64,000 nt of DNA from Brachypodium distachyon (lineage: Eukaryota; Streptophyta; Magnoliopsida; Poales; Poaceae), in contig NC_016133.3 in assembly GCF_000005505.3 (NCBI RefSeq), forward strand, positions 20,646,001-20,710,000, in the 5' to 3' direction. Position numbers and translations under genes: made by a program. Positions 24,500 to 36,084 of this stretch are shown here, piece by piece. Below the pieces are notes generated by a model that saw only the letters and a list, made by a program, of their open reading frames with translations, had not been told where the DNA came from and ran no database searches. How positions within the stretch are numbered: the first letter of the stretch is position 1; each line of letters opens with the position of its first letter.

Positions 24500-25930
24500 A
24501 TGTGATTATATGCTTAAAACCATGTACAGGTGACCACACCATGGATTCTCAAAGAAAGAAAGTGACCACACCATGGGTTCTAAAAAAAGTCCTTTGGATC
24601 TGGTGGGGCCGGCGCAGGCCGGTGGAGGAGGGTGTACTTCAGTCTGGATTATGCATGCTCTTTGTCCACGGAGATTGGAGACTGAAAGGATGGTCTCTGG
24701 TCAGGGTGCATTGTTGAAGTTGTTAACCATAGTGTTGAGGGTCGTCATCGGTTTGCTCTTTGAAAACCTTACATTTATCATTTGTCTTTTATTATGTGTT
24801 TTTTTTACTTTCTCTTCCAGCACTTTCATCCAGGGGCACGGTTGCTTGGAGAGGAGGCATGCGCCGAGAATATCTCAAGAGACAAATATATATCCAAGTG
24901 GATCAGCTCATTCCAGCACATATGTATTCGCTAGAAAAAAGAAGCTCGGTCCAGATATGTCATGCATGCATCCATCCTCCACCGTCGGAACTCGGAACGA
25001 GATCTAACGAATGATTTGACGAATGATGGTAAATCATTGATTCGTGGGGCCACGTGGATGCTCATCAAGCGCACGGACGTGTCAAAAACAGCCGCAACAA
25101 AACGTCAACGTACGGCTTCACATCTCAAGAAAGAAAGAAAGAAAGAAGGAGAAAGAAGAAAAAGGACTTGCTTCGCCCGGAGGCAAGCCAGCCAACCAGT
25201 TGAGTCTGCTCCCTGTTGGCACCATGTGCTATGGTCTTTGTCTATCAACAATCAATATACTAGCCAAATATCGCCTTTTATAACTACTCCATTTTGGTTT
25301 AAAACAACATGTTCAAAAAATAATGATGTAAATTTCAGAAAAGCATAATTTGGGCAGTCATTTCGTCGAACCACACATTTTGAGTCAATTTGTCTCGATC
25401 AATCCGAAACCTGGTGGTTTCGCGGTTTGACTTGCTATGGTGTTTGACTCGGCCCGTTAACCCGGGTTCTGCCCTGCTAAAATTCAAGTGTTTTTTTTCA
25501 AGTTTTTATTTTTTATTTGAGCTTTTAATTTTCAACCTTTTATTTTTAGCCTTTTGTTTTTAATTTTTAATTTTAATTCGCGGAAAAGTAAAAAAATAAC
25601 TCACCGTAGAGGACCGGACGCCGGCTCGGAACCATCATCGGTGATACGATGCCGTCAGAACCTGTACCCGTGAGAGGCGAGCTGTCTCCACGAGTCAGTC
25701 GGTGATAGCGCGAAGCAGAGAGATCAGATAAGACAAAGCGAACGCAAGCTGCACCGTCCATATCCCTCGTCCTCCCAACGAGGTGACCAAATTGGCATCA
25801 AAGGAATGAATTCTTGCCAAAGGGGAGGACACATAACAAAAAGCTCTAGTGATACGTACGTTCTTCCGATCGATCGAGTCACGCACATACAACTGCTTCA
25901 ATTAATTTGTTATACTGTTTTTGGTGGTAG
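24500..25930. other. Intergenic, no gene seen
   Basis: It contains a direct repeat of GTGACCACACCATGG (about 24530 and 24565), a GAAA-rich tract near 25130-25165 and a T-rich tract near 25490-25570. ORFs here have no recognisable domain. Confidence 0.35.
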
Positions 25931-25935
25931 TCGTG

Positions 25936-26296
25936 TCGCTAAACCATAGTTAACAGAAAACCGTCTGCAAAATCACATTTTTTTTAGTCAAGTTGTATCA
26001 GTCAATCCGAAAATGAGTGGTTGGGCTTTTTGCTTGATTTCTTACAGGTGGGTCCACCCGTCGGATACCACATCGGCCCCAATCCGACCTGACCCATTAG
26101 CCCACGATTAAACCCCCTAGCCTTTTTCCCACTCCCGCAAGTTTTCGGAGCCGACATGGCGTCCGATAGGTGGGTCCCACCTGTAAAGATTCAAGTAAAA
26201 CCACCTACACACCCGGTTTGGAGCTAACTAAGGCAACTTGACTAAAAAAATGTGGTTTTGCGGACAGTTTTTTGTTAAGTGTGGTTTTGTGAAATT
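25936..26296. mobile_element. Long-TIR MITE (Mutator-like style), about 360 bp
   Basis: The left 55 bases (AAACCATAGTTAACAGAAAA to TTTAGTCAAGTTG) are the near-exact inverted complement of CAACTTGACTAAAAAAATGT to GTGTGGTTT on the right (about 26233-26288). The interior holds GTGGGTCCACC motifs. Long terminal inverted repeats favour a MULE-type MITE, but no 9-bp target duplication could be assigned. Confidence 0.55.
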
Positions 26297-26349
26297 TAAT
26301 CATTTTTTTTCTCAGGGATTTGATCATTTTCCCCACTTTACTTGGAGTT

Positions 26350-26497
26350 TGATCATTGTCCCGTTCCGGTCTCTTTTACACGTGGCTCTATACCCATGTA
26401 AATCACGCATCGATCATTGTCCCGTTCCAGTCTCTTTTACACGTGGCTCGTTCCAGTTTCTTTTACACGTGGCTCGATACCCCTGTAAATCACACAT
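26350..26497. repeat. Imperfect tandem repeat
   Basis: CATTGTCCCGTTCC and TCTTTTACACGTGGCTC recur two and three times over about 150 bases. The last repetition is partial. Confidence 0.55.
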
Positions 26498-26499
26498 GA

Positions 26500-28240
26500 A
26501 AGTAAAGTAGGGCAACTTTTTTTCTCTCGCTCCTAATGCTTTGAGATTAGTTTGAAGGCTAATCTAGTAGCCACGTGTCACACAATGCACGTGGTCTTTG
26601 GAGAGACCATGTCATTGTTGTTACGAAAATTTTGGCTTTCTTGTTATATAGAAAGAAAAAAAAAGAGAAAAGAGGAAAGACCAAAGAAGCTTTGTATCTC
26701 TGGGGACTCGGCTTAGCTCGGGGGGACGCCTGGCCGGAATTCGACCGCAGGGCTGCTACCATGTCGAGCTCCATGAAGTAGCCCCTCCCTCTAAAATGTT
26801 ACTTTCGTACCTTGAATTTTGTTGCTAAACAAAAGATAATTTGGCAATCGATCCCTAAAGTATTGTTCCCATCACCATATGGTTGGTTTGGGTCTGATGT
26901 TTTCCCTTTCGGCCATTGGTACTATCCCATGGCTTAAAGTCAATCGATGCCATATCATTTCCCCTCCCCGTTTAATTGGCTTCCATTAGCGTCATGCGGC
27001 GTCAATGCTCTAATATGCGTTATGTATATTGTAGTCCCAACTATGTATGTAAATTGAAAACCTCGACCAATAAAATGTACACAAGTAACCAATTCAATCA
27101 CATGAAAACAATGGCAAAAATCATCTAGAACACAGTGAAAAGAGCAGCATTATCCATGTCTGCACAAGTAGATCAGAGTAACTAACTGAGAACTTTTGTC
27201 AAAAAAGTGACTTGGAAAAGAACTTAGCTACCTCACTGAACCATACCTAAACACCCCAATTGGAGAATGCAGATTGATGAGATCCAATATTGTGACCTCT
27301 GACCCCTTATTATTAAAAGTTGTTACAATATATGACATCCAATGTGACCCTCCAGCAATCAGTTAGACCTTTCCATTAGCACAATATACAAGTGTGGAAA
27401 GCAATGAGATGGTGTGGAAAGAGCGCAAAGACCTCTGCATGCCTAGAGCAGCAAGATGGACCAATCTTGGCAGATTGATGCATGCTATTACTATCCACTG
27501 TGATAAGAAGGAAAAAAGTTGCTTTGGAGTCATCATGCATGTGTGGTTGTGTAAGTGGAGATTGGAGATTGGAGATTGGAGAGAGGATGACGAGTGTTGT
27601 TGGCACATTGGCCCCGGCCCAGTATACATGTAGGTCCTTCAATTCTTTCCATGTAAAAATACATAAGTTAATTCTAGCTGTTCTCCACTACTAGCCTACT
27701 AGGTGTGTTTATCCAATCAATTACGAAGATTCCTAGTCATAACTACGGTCTCCAAGATCAGCTCATGCCTTTCACATTCGAATGCATATCACGAGCTCTT
27801 CATTATTATTGAGATTCAACTTTGACCAAAAAATAAAATGGATTATGTACCACAAAATTATATCACTCGTTAAATTTGCTTTCGAAAGAAGTTTCCATGA
27901 TGTCATAATTATGTGGAATAACTCATCTATTTTTTAGAAGAATCACCTATGACCTCTACATCGATTCATGTACATAATCATAAAATAAAATGCAATCATC
28001 ATCATCATCATTACAAGAAACATAAAAAATGCAGAAAATCATTCATTCATGACTCACAGAGCCAATTGCTAACACGTCAACCAAACTCGTTGAAGAAATC
28101 TCAAGGGAATATCTCCAACTGGTTGAATAAATTCATGTATGAATTGTTTACTGGCCATTAAAGTTAGATCTCAAAATGTTTCCGCCTTGTAGTTTGGGAA
28201 CGAGATATTAATATTTTTGTGACAAGGCATGATACTTTTT
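26500..28240. other. Intergenic, no gene seen
   Basis: No supported gene. It holds the second copy of the 54-bp repeat (27753-27806), a GGAGATT triplication near 27557 and a CAT microsatellite near 27996-28010. Confidence 0.35.
27753..27806. repeat. 54-bp exact repeat, copy 2
   Basis: Identical to 20166-20219 in the same orientation, 7.6 kb away, with unrelated flanks. Confidence 0.7.
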
Positions 28241-28243
28241 CAT

Positions 28244-28449
28244 ACTCCCTCCATTTCTCAGAAAATAATGACAACACATTCAAGGTTGAACTTTTACCAT
28301 CAATTAGACAAATAATATGTTTAGAATGTGGATCCATTGATGTAATTTTTGTAGCACGTAACCCACATACCATTAGCCTAATTGTTGGTCGAAATTAAAC
28401 TTTGAAATACGTCGTCGTAGGCATAGTTGTTTAAGAAACAGAGCGAGTA
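28244..28449. mobile_element. Stowaway-type MITE, about 206 bp
   Basis: TACTCCCTCCATTTCTCAGA on the left pairs with the complement of TTAAGAAACAGAGCGAGTA on the right. It belongs to a longer subfamily than the about 115-bp copies elsewhere. Confidence 0.6.
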
Positions 28450-28689
28450 CTACTAATATAGAGAAGCTAGTTTGGCCTAAAACATGGTCTGTTTCTGAAC
28501 AAGATTAAATAATTAATCCAACGTAAGATCTCCAAAAACAAAGGACATGATAAAAAAAAAGGTAGTGCAGACAGGAAAAAAAAAGATATGAGAAAAGGGA
28601 TGGCCGACCTTTTCTCCTGTTTTCTTTTTGTCAACCTGTAAGTGCCAAGTATACTACTCTTTGTTTGTTCTGGCCGATGTACTGTGCCT

Positions 28690-28869
28690 GTGCTGCCTGC
28701 TTGCCTATATGTATTGGGCTCCATGCTCCCCCACTTCTCCCTCCCCCACTTCCTCATTCTCCAAGCACTTCATTCCTCGCCTCTCTCTTTACTCTGAACG
28801 CACAGAAAACACAGACCAAAGATATACAACAGCTAGCAAGACAGAGAAAGGTAGCTAGCTCCATCCTGC
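28690..28869 (+). promoter_or_regulatory. Promoter/leader region of the HD-Zip II gene
   Basis: A TATA-like string (CCTATATGTATTGG, about 28704) precedes a C/T-rich stretch (CCCCACTTCTCCCTCCCCC) and a leader of about 100 bases to the ATG. Positions are inferred from composition only. Confidence 0.3.
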
Positions 28870-29918
28870 ATGTTGATGGCGGCGCAGGAAGAGGTTGCGG
28901 GCCTAGCCCTGGACCTTTCTCTAGGCTCCGCCGGAGGCCACCACCGGCTTCAGCAAAAGGAAGCTTCAGCAGCGCCGCAGCAGCACTGTGCGCTGCCGTC
29001 GCTGACCCTGAGCCTGCAGGCCGGCGCCGCCGTGAAGAGGGAGGCGGCGGAGGAGGAAGAGGAGGAGGACGAGAGGGCCTTCCTTTACTACTCGGCAGCG
29101 TCCTCGGCGGCGGACGATGATGTGGTCGACCGAGAGGCCGGGTGCAACGGCAGCAGCCGGAAGAAGCTGAGGCTCACCAAGGAGCAGTCGGCGCTGCTGG
29201 AGGATCGATTCAAGGAGCACAGCACCCTCAACCCTGTAAGTAATTAGTTACAGCTAATTTTCCCTTTGTTAATTTTTTTAGATGATCATTCCCCTTTGTT
29301 AATTACTGCATAAATCTATACAATTAAATTTATTGGAATTGTTGGTTTCTTCATAGTGAATTTGATTTGGAATTATTATCCATTTTGGGTTAATGGATGA
29401 GCAGAAACAGAAGGCAGTTTTAGCAAGGCAGCTCAACCTGAGGCCAAGGCAAGTTGAGGTGTGGTTCCAAAACAGAAGAGCCAGGTATAACTAAGTAGTA
29501 CTCCTATTTTGTTTGTTTCTCATCAGCTAAAAAATTGATTGATTACAAATTTTTTTGTCAATCAGCTAAATATTAATTGACGAATTACAAATATTTAGTT
29601 AGGTACATGGATGACAGTAAATAAATTTACAAATTTATATGCAGGACGAAGCTGAAGCAGACAGAGGTGGACTGCGAGGTGCTGAAGCGCTGCTGCGAGA
29701 CGCTCACCGAGGAGAACCGCCGCCTCCACCGCGAGCTCAACAACCTCCGCGCCATACACCACCATCACTCCGCCTTCTTCGTGCCGGCCGCCGCCACGCT
29801 CTCCGTCTGCCCCTCCTGCGACCGCCTTGCCGCCACCGGTGCACCGCCAGCCTCCGTCGTTGCCGACCGCCCCGCCGCCAAGCGCAGCTTCTTCGCCACC
29901 AAATCCGCCGCCTGCTAG
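28870..29918 (+). CDS. Class II HD-Zip transcription factor, 3 exons
   Basis: A nuclear homeodomain-leucine zipper protein; the class binds CAAT(G/C)ATTG-type sites as dimers and usually represses. Exons 28870-29235, 29405-29484 and 29645-29918 total 720 nt (239 aa), with splicing inside the homeodomain as usual. An EAR-like repression motif LALDLSLG lies at about 12-19, with a second LTLSLQ at about 45-50. An acidic stretch spans 60-68. The homeodomain is at about 97-153, with helix 3 [19 protein letters not shown]. The zipper follows (about 154-190). A CPSCD motif, a one-residue variant of the class II CPSCE redox motif, lies near residue 207. A second ATG at 28876 is also possible. The protein is short for the class because the N-terminal region is reduced. 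The exact grass orthologue was not assigned. Confidence 0.94.
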
Positions 29919-31126
29919 CTAACCACCTCATCCGACTATAGTCCATACATGCATGATCCAGTTTATCCATGCTAAAATCCGTCCATGATTTAATTAATTA
30001 ATTAATCAATTAATTATTAGATCATTCGAAAATCATAACAATTTTAGTTGCCAGTAAGTGTGTATATAGATATATGTTGGTCCTATCCCCTACCCAAATG
30101 GTTAATTAGCTTGGTCTTTTTCACAAGTTAATTGATAGATTACTGTGTGAGGAGGATGGGGGTACATATAACCATGCATGCATTTAGCTAGCTAGGTGGC
30201 TAGGACGATAAAGAGAGATTATTTGATTAAGGTGTGTAATTAGTTAAGCTGTTGTTGTTATTGCTGTTGTTTTTGTGAGAGTCACTGATGAATTTTAGTG
30301 TCAGGAGATTATCAAGTGCTAGCTGATGATGATGACATGACACCTCACATGTATACATCCCGGTTTCTTCGGATGTACGCAGCAGAGAGATGTCGTATGT
30401 GTTACTATTATGTATTCATTCATCATGCATGCGTGTGGGATGCATGTGCTGTAATATATGTATTGATTTGTTTCAGAAAATTATGTACTATGTGGCTTCA
30501 GAACATTCTGTTGGATATGTGTTCTACTAATCGAATAACCAAGCATATATATTATCTCTCTTCTATTTAATTGCTCTCCTGTGAAAAGTAATACCAGTGA
30601 TCAAATTGAGTACGTCTGTGTAATACAGTAAATGCATTGCTTAATTCAGGTGCCTCTCTTCTTTGAAAAATAACTAGTCAATGATTTCTTGATTTCATTG
30701 TATACAAAGGGCACAAATAATGTGAGCAAAATAAGACGAGAGATGGGCATGAACTAGGTGTGACATACATGGTGCGGAAGGAGGTTGGGTGGTGGGTTGT
30801 GAGGCATGGGTTGTATGTATGCAGCAAGCTAAGGGGACACACCCACACAATCAACCAAACAAACAATGATCTTTCTGTTTGAACAATCACACCATTCTGA
30901 TTGCTGCCTCCCTATCTTTTGGCAGACTCTCCGGCTTCCTCATGACCCCGTCGCCCACGCCACACGTTCCCATCATCAATCTTCCATGCCAGCTACTCGA
31001 TCGGTCGTCCAGGACTCCAGGGCAAGTTTCTTTGACTAGTACTATTCCATCTTCTGTTCGAAAAATATAAACAGTCGTCGATCCTGTTTGTTATTTCGGT
31101 TTAGCGCGCACGCGCTCTTTCGCTGC
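29919..31126. other. 3' region of the HD-Zip II gene and spacer
   Basis: An AATT microsatellite (about 29990-30018) lies just after the stop codon. The remainder is AT-rich sequence with no further gene. ORFs up to 90 codons lack domains. Confidence 0.35.
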
Positions 31127-31332
31127 AGATGCAAAAACTTTTTTTTTAAAACAATGGGCACCTCCCATCGATTTCCATTAAAGAAACTGCCCAACAGTCT
31201 TACAACAGTGTATCATGCCCTAAAGGAAACATGACACAAAAAGGATGCTACAGCTAACAGCAAGCAGCACAAAATAATAGTGTGTACACACAAGCCCAGA
31301 TCGATCTGAAAGGAAACAACAACGGCCACCTA

Positions 31333-34300
31333 TCAGTCAGGCAAAGTCCTAAGTTTCCCAGCACAGGACAGTAACAGCCAGAGCAAAGCTTCAGGTACAT
31401 CCATCTGTGATTCTTTTTGTCGCCATATTCCAGCCGTGACTCCTTGAGCAGGCCTCCGCAACCACCAGCTTGATTCCAGCGACTCCAGCTTCAATTTTTC
31501 TTCGCTTTGGCTCGCTCTGCAAAGAGGCCCAGGAATGCATATTGTTACACAAGGTAAAGATAAGTGCCGCTGGGTCGCCCGGGAAACGACACGAAAGTAA
31601 GCATTATTGCGAGTCTTCCAAATTGTCCAGACCACCACAGCTGCACCAAAACATAAGCTTGCGCTGGCCTGCTGCGAAAGAGTAAAACCAGGCATCAAAC
31701 ATGTCCAAAGTATTTGCAGGGGCTCTAGTAATGCCCAACGCACAGATCACCACTTGCCATATGAATCTGGCAGCAGTACATCTGAAGAAAAGATGGTCTA
31801 CTGTTTCTTTGGCAAGGCAGAAGTGACACTGCTCACATCCAGCCCAGCCACGCCTTAACAGATTGTCTTTGGTAAGTATACTGTTTTTTAGCATGAGCCA
31901 GAGGAAAATCTTGATCTTCAGGGGAAGTTTCAACTGCCATAAAAATCTGTACCCCACCATGCATCCTGCCTTCAGCTGCAAATACAAGGACCTAACAGAG
32001 AATGTCCTTTGTTGTCAAGTTTCCATGTGACAGTGTCTGGATCAGAAGATAAATGGACACTATTCACCATCTGGCACAACAATTGCCAATGTTCCTCAGT
32101 CTCCCCATAGAGGGTTCTTCTGAACTTGATCCAATTCAGTCCTTGTTCCTTTACCTCCCTAACTGTCACATGCTTGGAGAAGGTGATCTTGTATAACCTG
32201 GGGAATTGGGCTGCCAAAGTCTCCTTGCCCAGCCAAAATCTTCCCAGAATTGAGTCTTAGCACCATTCCCAATCTTTCTGACAGAATACTGTTGGAAGAT
32301 ATGGTTGACTCCCAATAAACTCTGCCAGAAGTGAGAACTACCGTCTCCTTTTGCTTGTTGTGACAAGGTTCTTTTCTGCAAGTACTTCTACTTAATAATT
32401 CCTGCCATGTGCCCACAGAATTTTCTAGCTTCCACAGCCATTTGCACAGCAGGCTTTGGTTCATTGCTGTCAAGTCAAGAATCCCTAATCCACCACAATC
32501 CTTAGGCAGACACACACTTGGCCAGTTTACCAGGTGGTATTTCCTTCTTCCTTGTTGTTCTTGCCACAGCAATCTTGCCCTGAAGTAATCTAATCTCTTG
32601 ACCACACCCTTTGGTGCCTCTAGGAAAGACAGCATATACAGTGGAACACTACTTAGGCAAGTGTTAGTCAATACTGCTCTCCCCCAATGGAAAGAAGGCT
32701 GCCTTTCCATCCAGCCAGTTTCCTTGCAACCTTTTCTTCAGTAGGCAACCATTTAGAGTTACTTAATCTCTTTGCATCCACCGGTATACCTAAGTAGGAA
32801 ATAGGAAAGTGTCCCACCCCACAGGTAAAGATCTCACTATATTGCTCTTTTCTGTCACAAGCCTCCCCCAAACAAAAAATCACACTCTTGTGGAAGTTAA
32901 TTTTCAGACCAGAGATCTGCCCAAACAGGCACAAGATGAACTTCAGATTTCTGGCATTCTCCAAATTATCTTGGAGGAGAAAGATGGTGTCATCAACATA
33001 TTGCAGAATTGCTAAGCCACCTTCCACCAGATTAGGGACCAACCCATCAATGAGCCCCTCTCTCTGAGCTTTCTTAGTGAGCATGGCTAGCCCATCAGCA
33101 ATTATATCAAGGGTGTCAGACAAGGGGATCCCCTTGTCTGACACCCTTGAAAGTAGGGAAGTATGGTCCAACAGTATCATTCACTTTAACTGCTACTCTC
33201 CCACCTCTCACCACTTTCATAACCCAGTCACACCAAACATCACCAAAGCCTTTCGCCTGCATCATCTGATATAGGAAGGGGCATTTAACCTTGTCATACG
33301 CCTTCTCAAAATCAATTTTGAGAAGTAGACCAGATTTTTTGGTTTGTTGTATTTCATGCACAGTTTCATGCAATAATACAATCCCCTCCATGATAAATCT
33401 GTCCTTAATGAAGGCAGTTTGAGTATCAGATATGACCTTTGAAATAACTAATCCCAATCTATTTGCCAATACCTTAGTAAGTATTTTGTAACTTACATTT
33501 AGCAAACATATTGGCCTGAATTTCTGTATAACAGAAGCATCAGGTACCTTAGGGATAAGAGAGATGATTCCATGATTGAGTCTAGCAATATCTAAATTAC
33601 TAGCATGGAAAGCATCAAATAATTCCTTTAGATCCCCCTTAATATCATCCCAGAAGACCTGGTAAAATTCAATGGGAAATCCATCAGGACCAGCAGCCTT
33701 GTTGTGTTTCATGTCAAACACGGCTTTTTAAATTTCATCCAAAGTGAATTTTGCAGTTAGCATTAGTCTATCCTCTTCAGAAATCTGATCACATTCGATT
33801 CCATCAATCCTAAGTGAAGAGACTTTAGGGGGACCAAAGAGGTCTTTATAGAAGTTGGTGATATGCTCAACCAAATTCTTGTCCCCTACAATCTCCTCCC
33901 CATTATTCTGTAAAACAGAAATGTGGTTCTTTTTCTTTCTCCCACTAGCCTTAAGATGAAAATATTTAGTATTTGCATCACCTTCCTTCAGATCCTTTTC
34001 ATGAGATCTCTGTCTCCATTTCAATTCCTCATCTCTCATAATCCTCTTTAGGGAAAAATCCCAATTCATTCTCAGACTTCTCTCTACCACAGAAAGTGCA
34101 GTGGTTTCCTCCTTCCTGTCTAAGTGATCTAACTTAGATAGAAGATCCTTCTTTTCTCTTTTGTAGGCACCTTCCACATTAAAATGCCATCCCTTCAAAT
34201 GTCTCCTCATTCTTCTAGCTTTTTCCTGCCACTTGTCTATATCATATAGATAGTAAGTTGGGGCATGCCAACTATCCTTGACCACCTCATGGAAACCATC

Positions 34301-34363
34301 CCTCTCCACCCAACAGTTCTCATATCTAAACAAGTTACAATTCGAAACTCCGCCCGGTGGCAA
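31333..34363 (-). pseudogene. LINE ORF2 remnant (reverse transcriptase, zf-RVT), broken
   Basis: Fragments in order on the minus strand: 34363-33728 (linker before RT, ending at an in-frame TAA); 33721-33116 (RT palm start with NKAAGPDGFP, FRPICLLN, KIDFEKAYDKV, GVRQGDPL); 33180-32668 (catalytic LQYVDDTIFL, SYLGIPVD); 32710-32159 (thumb/connection); 32217-31972; 31987-31604 (zf-RVT, CEQCHFC with a downstream DHLFFRC); and 31743-31333 (C-terminal WTIWKTRN). A 44-bp palindrome at 33107-33150 replaces the SPLLF codons after GDPL and shifts the frame. There are at least four frameshifts or stops in total. Confidence 0.85.
33107..33150. repeat. 44-bp perfect palindrome
   Basis: Two 22-base arms meet at GGATCC (centre 33128/33129) without a spacer. 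One arm is the LINE's own sequence for KGVRQGDPL; the other is its inverted copy. Confidence 0.9.
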
Positions 34364-34699
34364 AGGGAATTTACAATTCCCCCTTCACAAATCACCTCCC
34401 CCGCAGGTAACAGACGCTCATCGATGATTGCGCCATCAACCGCGAGAAGCAGGATCCGATTCTCCAACAGGAAGAGAAGAAGACTCCCTTCGTAGATTAG
34501 CCTGTCCGGATTCCGGAGAAGGATTGCATACCGAGTCTCCCATCGTCTCGGCGCTCGGATCTCCGCGCTCGGTAGACCACCCATTGCCAGCCCCACTCAG
34601 GAGCGGGAGAGGCCAGAGACGGCGATAGATGTTGCTTTCGGTGCGCGGTGGTCACAAACGTCACATGGGCACATGTTGATAGATGCAAAAAACTTAGTA

Positions 34700-35183
34700 C
34701 TCATGTTTAATTTGACAAATTATTCGATCGGCAATGGTGTCCTACGTAGCAGTATTTAGTTTGCATCTGTTCTGAATAATTCTCCACTGACTGCGCATGA
34801 AGCGATAAAAACGTGGTTTTGCTATTTCTAAGATGACTGATAAATAACTATTTCTAAGTCAATGACACCCGTTTGATCCGATCATTGGCTGATAAATTGT
34901 TACTGAGAAATTATTTGTAAGTCGACTGAAAAATAGGCACTCCCATAAAAATGACACAAACAAAAACACAGTCATATTTAGGTATGTTAGCAATTTTTCA
35001 TCATGTTTAATCCAAAAATAGCACACATAAGCCATGACATCTATTCTAGCCAAAATAAACAAATCTACAATCCTAAGCGGTCTCCCTACAATCTAAATTG
35101 TGCTCCTAAGGCAGTAACGTGCCATGGAGTAAGGCTGGACATCGATTTTGATGACTCTTTGTTCCTATTATGTTCGTGAATTC
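34700..35183. other. Intergenic, no gene seen
   Basis: AT-rich sequence with weak internal repeats of TTTCTAAG, TGACTGA and AAATA. No coding signal. Confidence 0.35.
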
Positions 35184-35228
35184 GTCAAGGCTTGATTTTT
35201 TTTTCTTTGTGAATAATCAAGGCTTGAT
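35184..35228 (-). mobile_element. Minimal retroposon insertion (tail plus about 10 bases)
   Basis: Target copies GTCAAGGCTTGAT (35184-35196) and ATCAAGGCTTGAT (35216-35228) enclose only a T-run and CTTTGTGAAT. This fits an extremely 5'-truncated minus-strand retroposition at the site that later took two larger insertions. Slippage or simple duplication is an alternative. Confidence 0.4.
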
Positions 35229-36070
35229 TTTTTTTTAGAATCACCTGTAATTTTATTACATGTACAACGATTTGGATAAAAACCCAAAAAACTACAAAGT
35301 AATTCTTATAACTAAAAATTACACTGAAGTCTTTCAAATAAATCTTCTTCATGGTATCAATTTTCACAACACGAAATACTGCCAAGGCTTCGGTAAAGAT
35401 ACTGCAATCATACTGGAGCAACGACACCGCTACTCAAACACCTGCACCAACTTGACTACCTCTGAAGGTTTTAGAAAACCCCTTGACTCGCTCATCAAAA
35501 AAAGATGAGAAGCCATGAGCATTGAACGTACTTGGGCCGGTGATGATCCCCTGAAGGTACAGGTCGTTGAACCACAAAATCTTCATTGGAACACCAAAGA
35601 AGGACTCCAAAGCCACACAAAAAAATGCCAATAAAAGCACTACGACACGCTAAAAAAAACTCATCAGATCCGTGTGAACAGATCTGCGAGTACACAAACC
35701 CAAATCTCGCAAGATCGGACACACCGAACATGCGGACGGGAAAACTCTCTTGCTCCGTGGCCTCACCCGCAAAGGTGCCGGCGCAGAAGAAGAAGAAGAA
35801 CCATAGTACCTTTATTCTCAACGACGCCGCATCCTCCACCATAGCTTCGCCAACGAGGAACACACAATCTATAAAACTAAAATCTTCTAAAAACGTCTAG
35901 GAAGATCTAATGTTCCCCCCACCTCACAGCGCCGAGATAGCGCCAGAGGCGAGGGGAACAACAAATTCCCACGCTAGCTACAACTTTGCCTCTTTGCAAG
36001 ATCTAGTCGGCTGACGGCTAGGTTTTTTCCGTCGACACCGAGATGGGAAGACGAAAAGGAAGCTCTCAAT
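35229..36070 (-). mobile_element. Retroposon A (about 840 bp), non-coding
   Basis: It has T residues next to the left target copy (poly(A) on the minus strand). Target copies lie at 35216-35228 and 36071-36084. On the minus strand it starts with a GC-rich leader containing ACCTAGCCGTCAGCC. It shares motifs with its neighbour B (GAACACCAAAGAA, TTGACTC...CTCATC, GACGGCTAGGT), so both belong to one family. No reverse transcriptase is present. Open frames of about 120 codons have no recognisable domain, so it is probably mobilised by LINE machinery. Confidence 0.6.
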
Positions 36071-36084
36071 GATCAAGGCTTGAT

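Larger units (their letters stand above)
31127..34695 (-). mobile_element. Internally deleted L1/Cin4-type LINE with target duplications
   Basis: The element lies at 31140-34680 on the minus strand. Its poly(A) tail appears as T residues at 31140-31147. Target duplication AGATGCAAAAACT lies at 31127-31139, and the same string with one extra A begins at 34681. The GC-rich 5' leader (about 34340-34680) joins directly to mid-ORF2 sequence (LFRYENCWVERDGF), so ORF1 and the endonuclease are missing while both ends remain. It keeps the reverse transcriptase, including YVDD, and a zinc-finger RVT segment. Several frame breaks make it inactive. Confidence 0.85.

Noticed and set aside
29639..29970. 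ORFs of 77-100 codons on both strands beside HD-Zip exon 3
   Set aside because: Alternative-frame shadows of exon 3, which alone continues the homeodomain and zipper.
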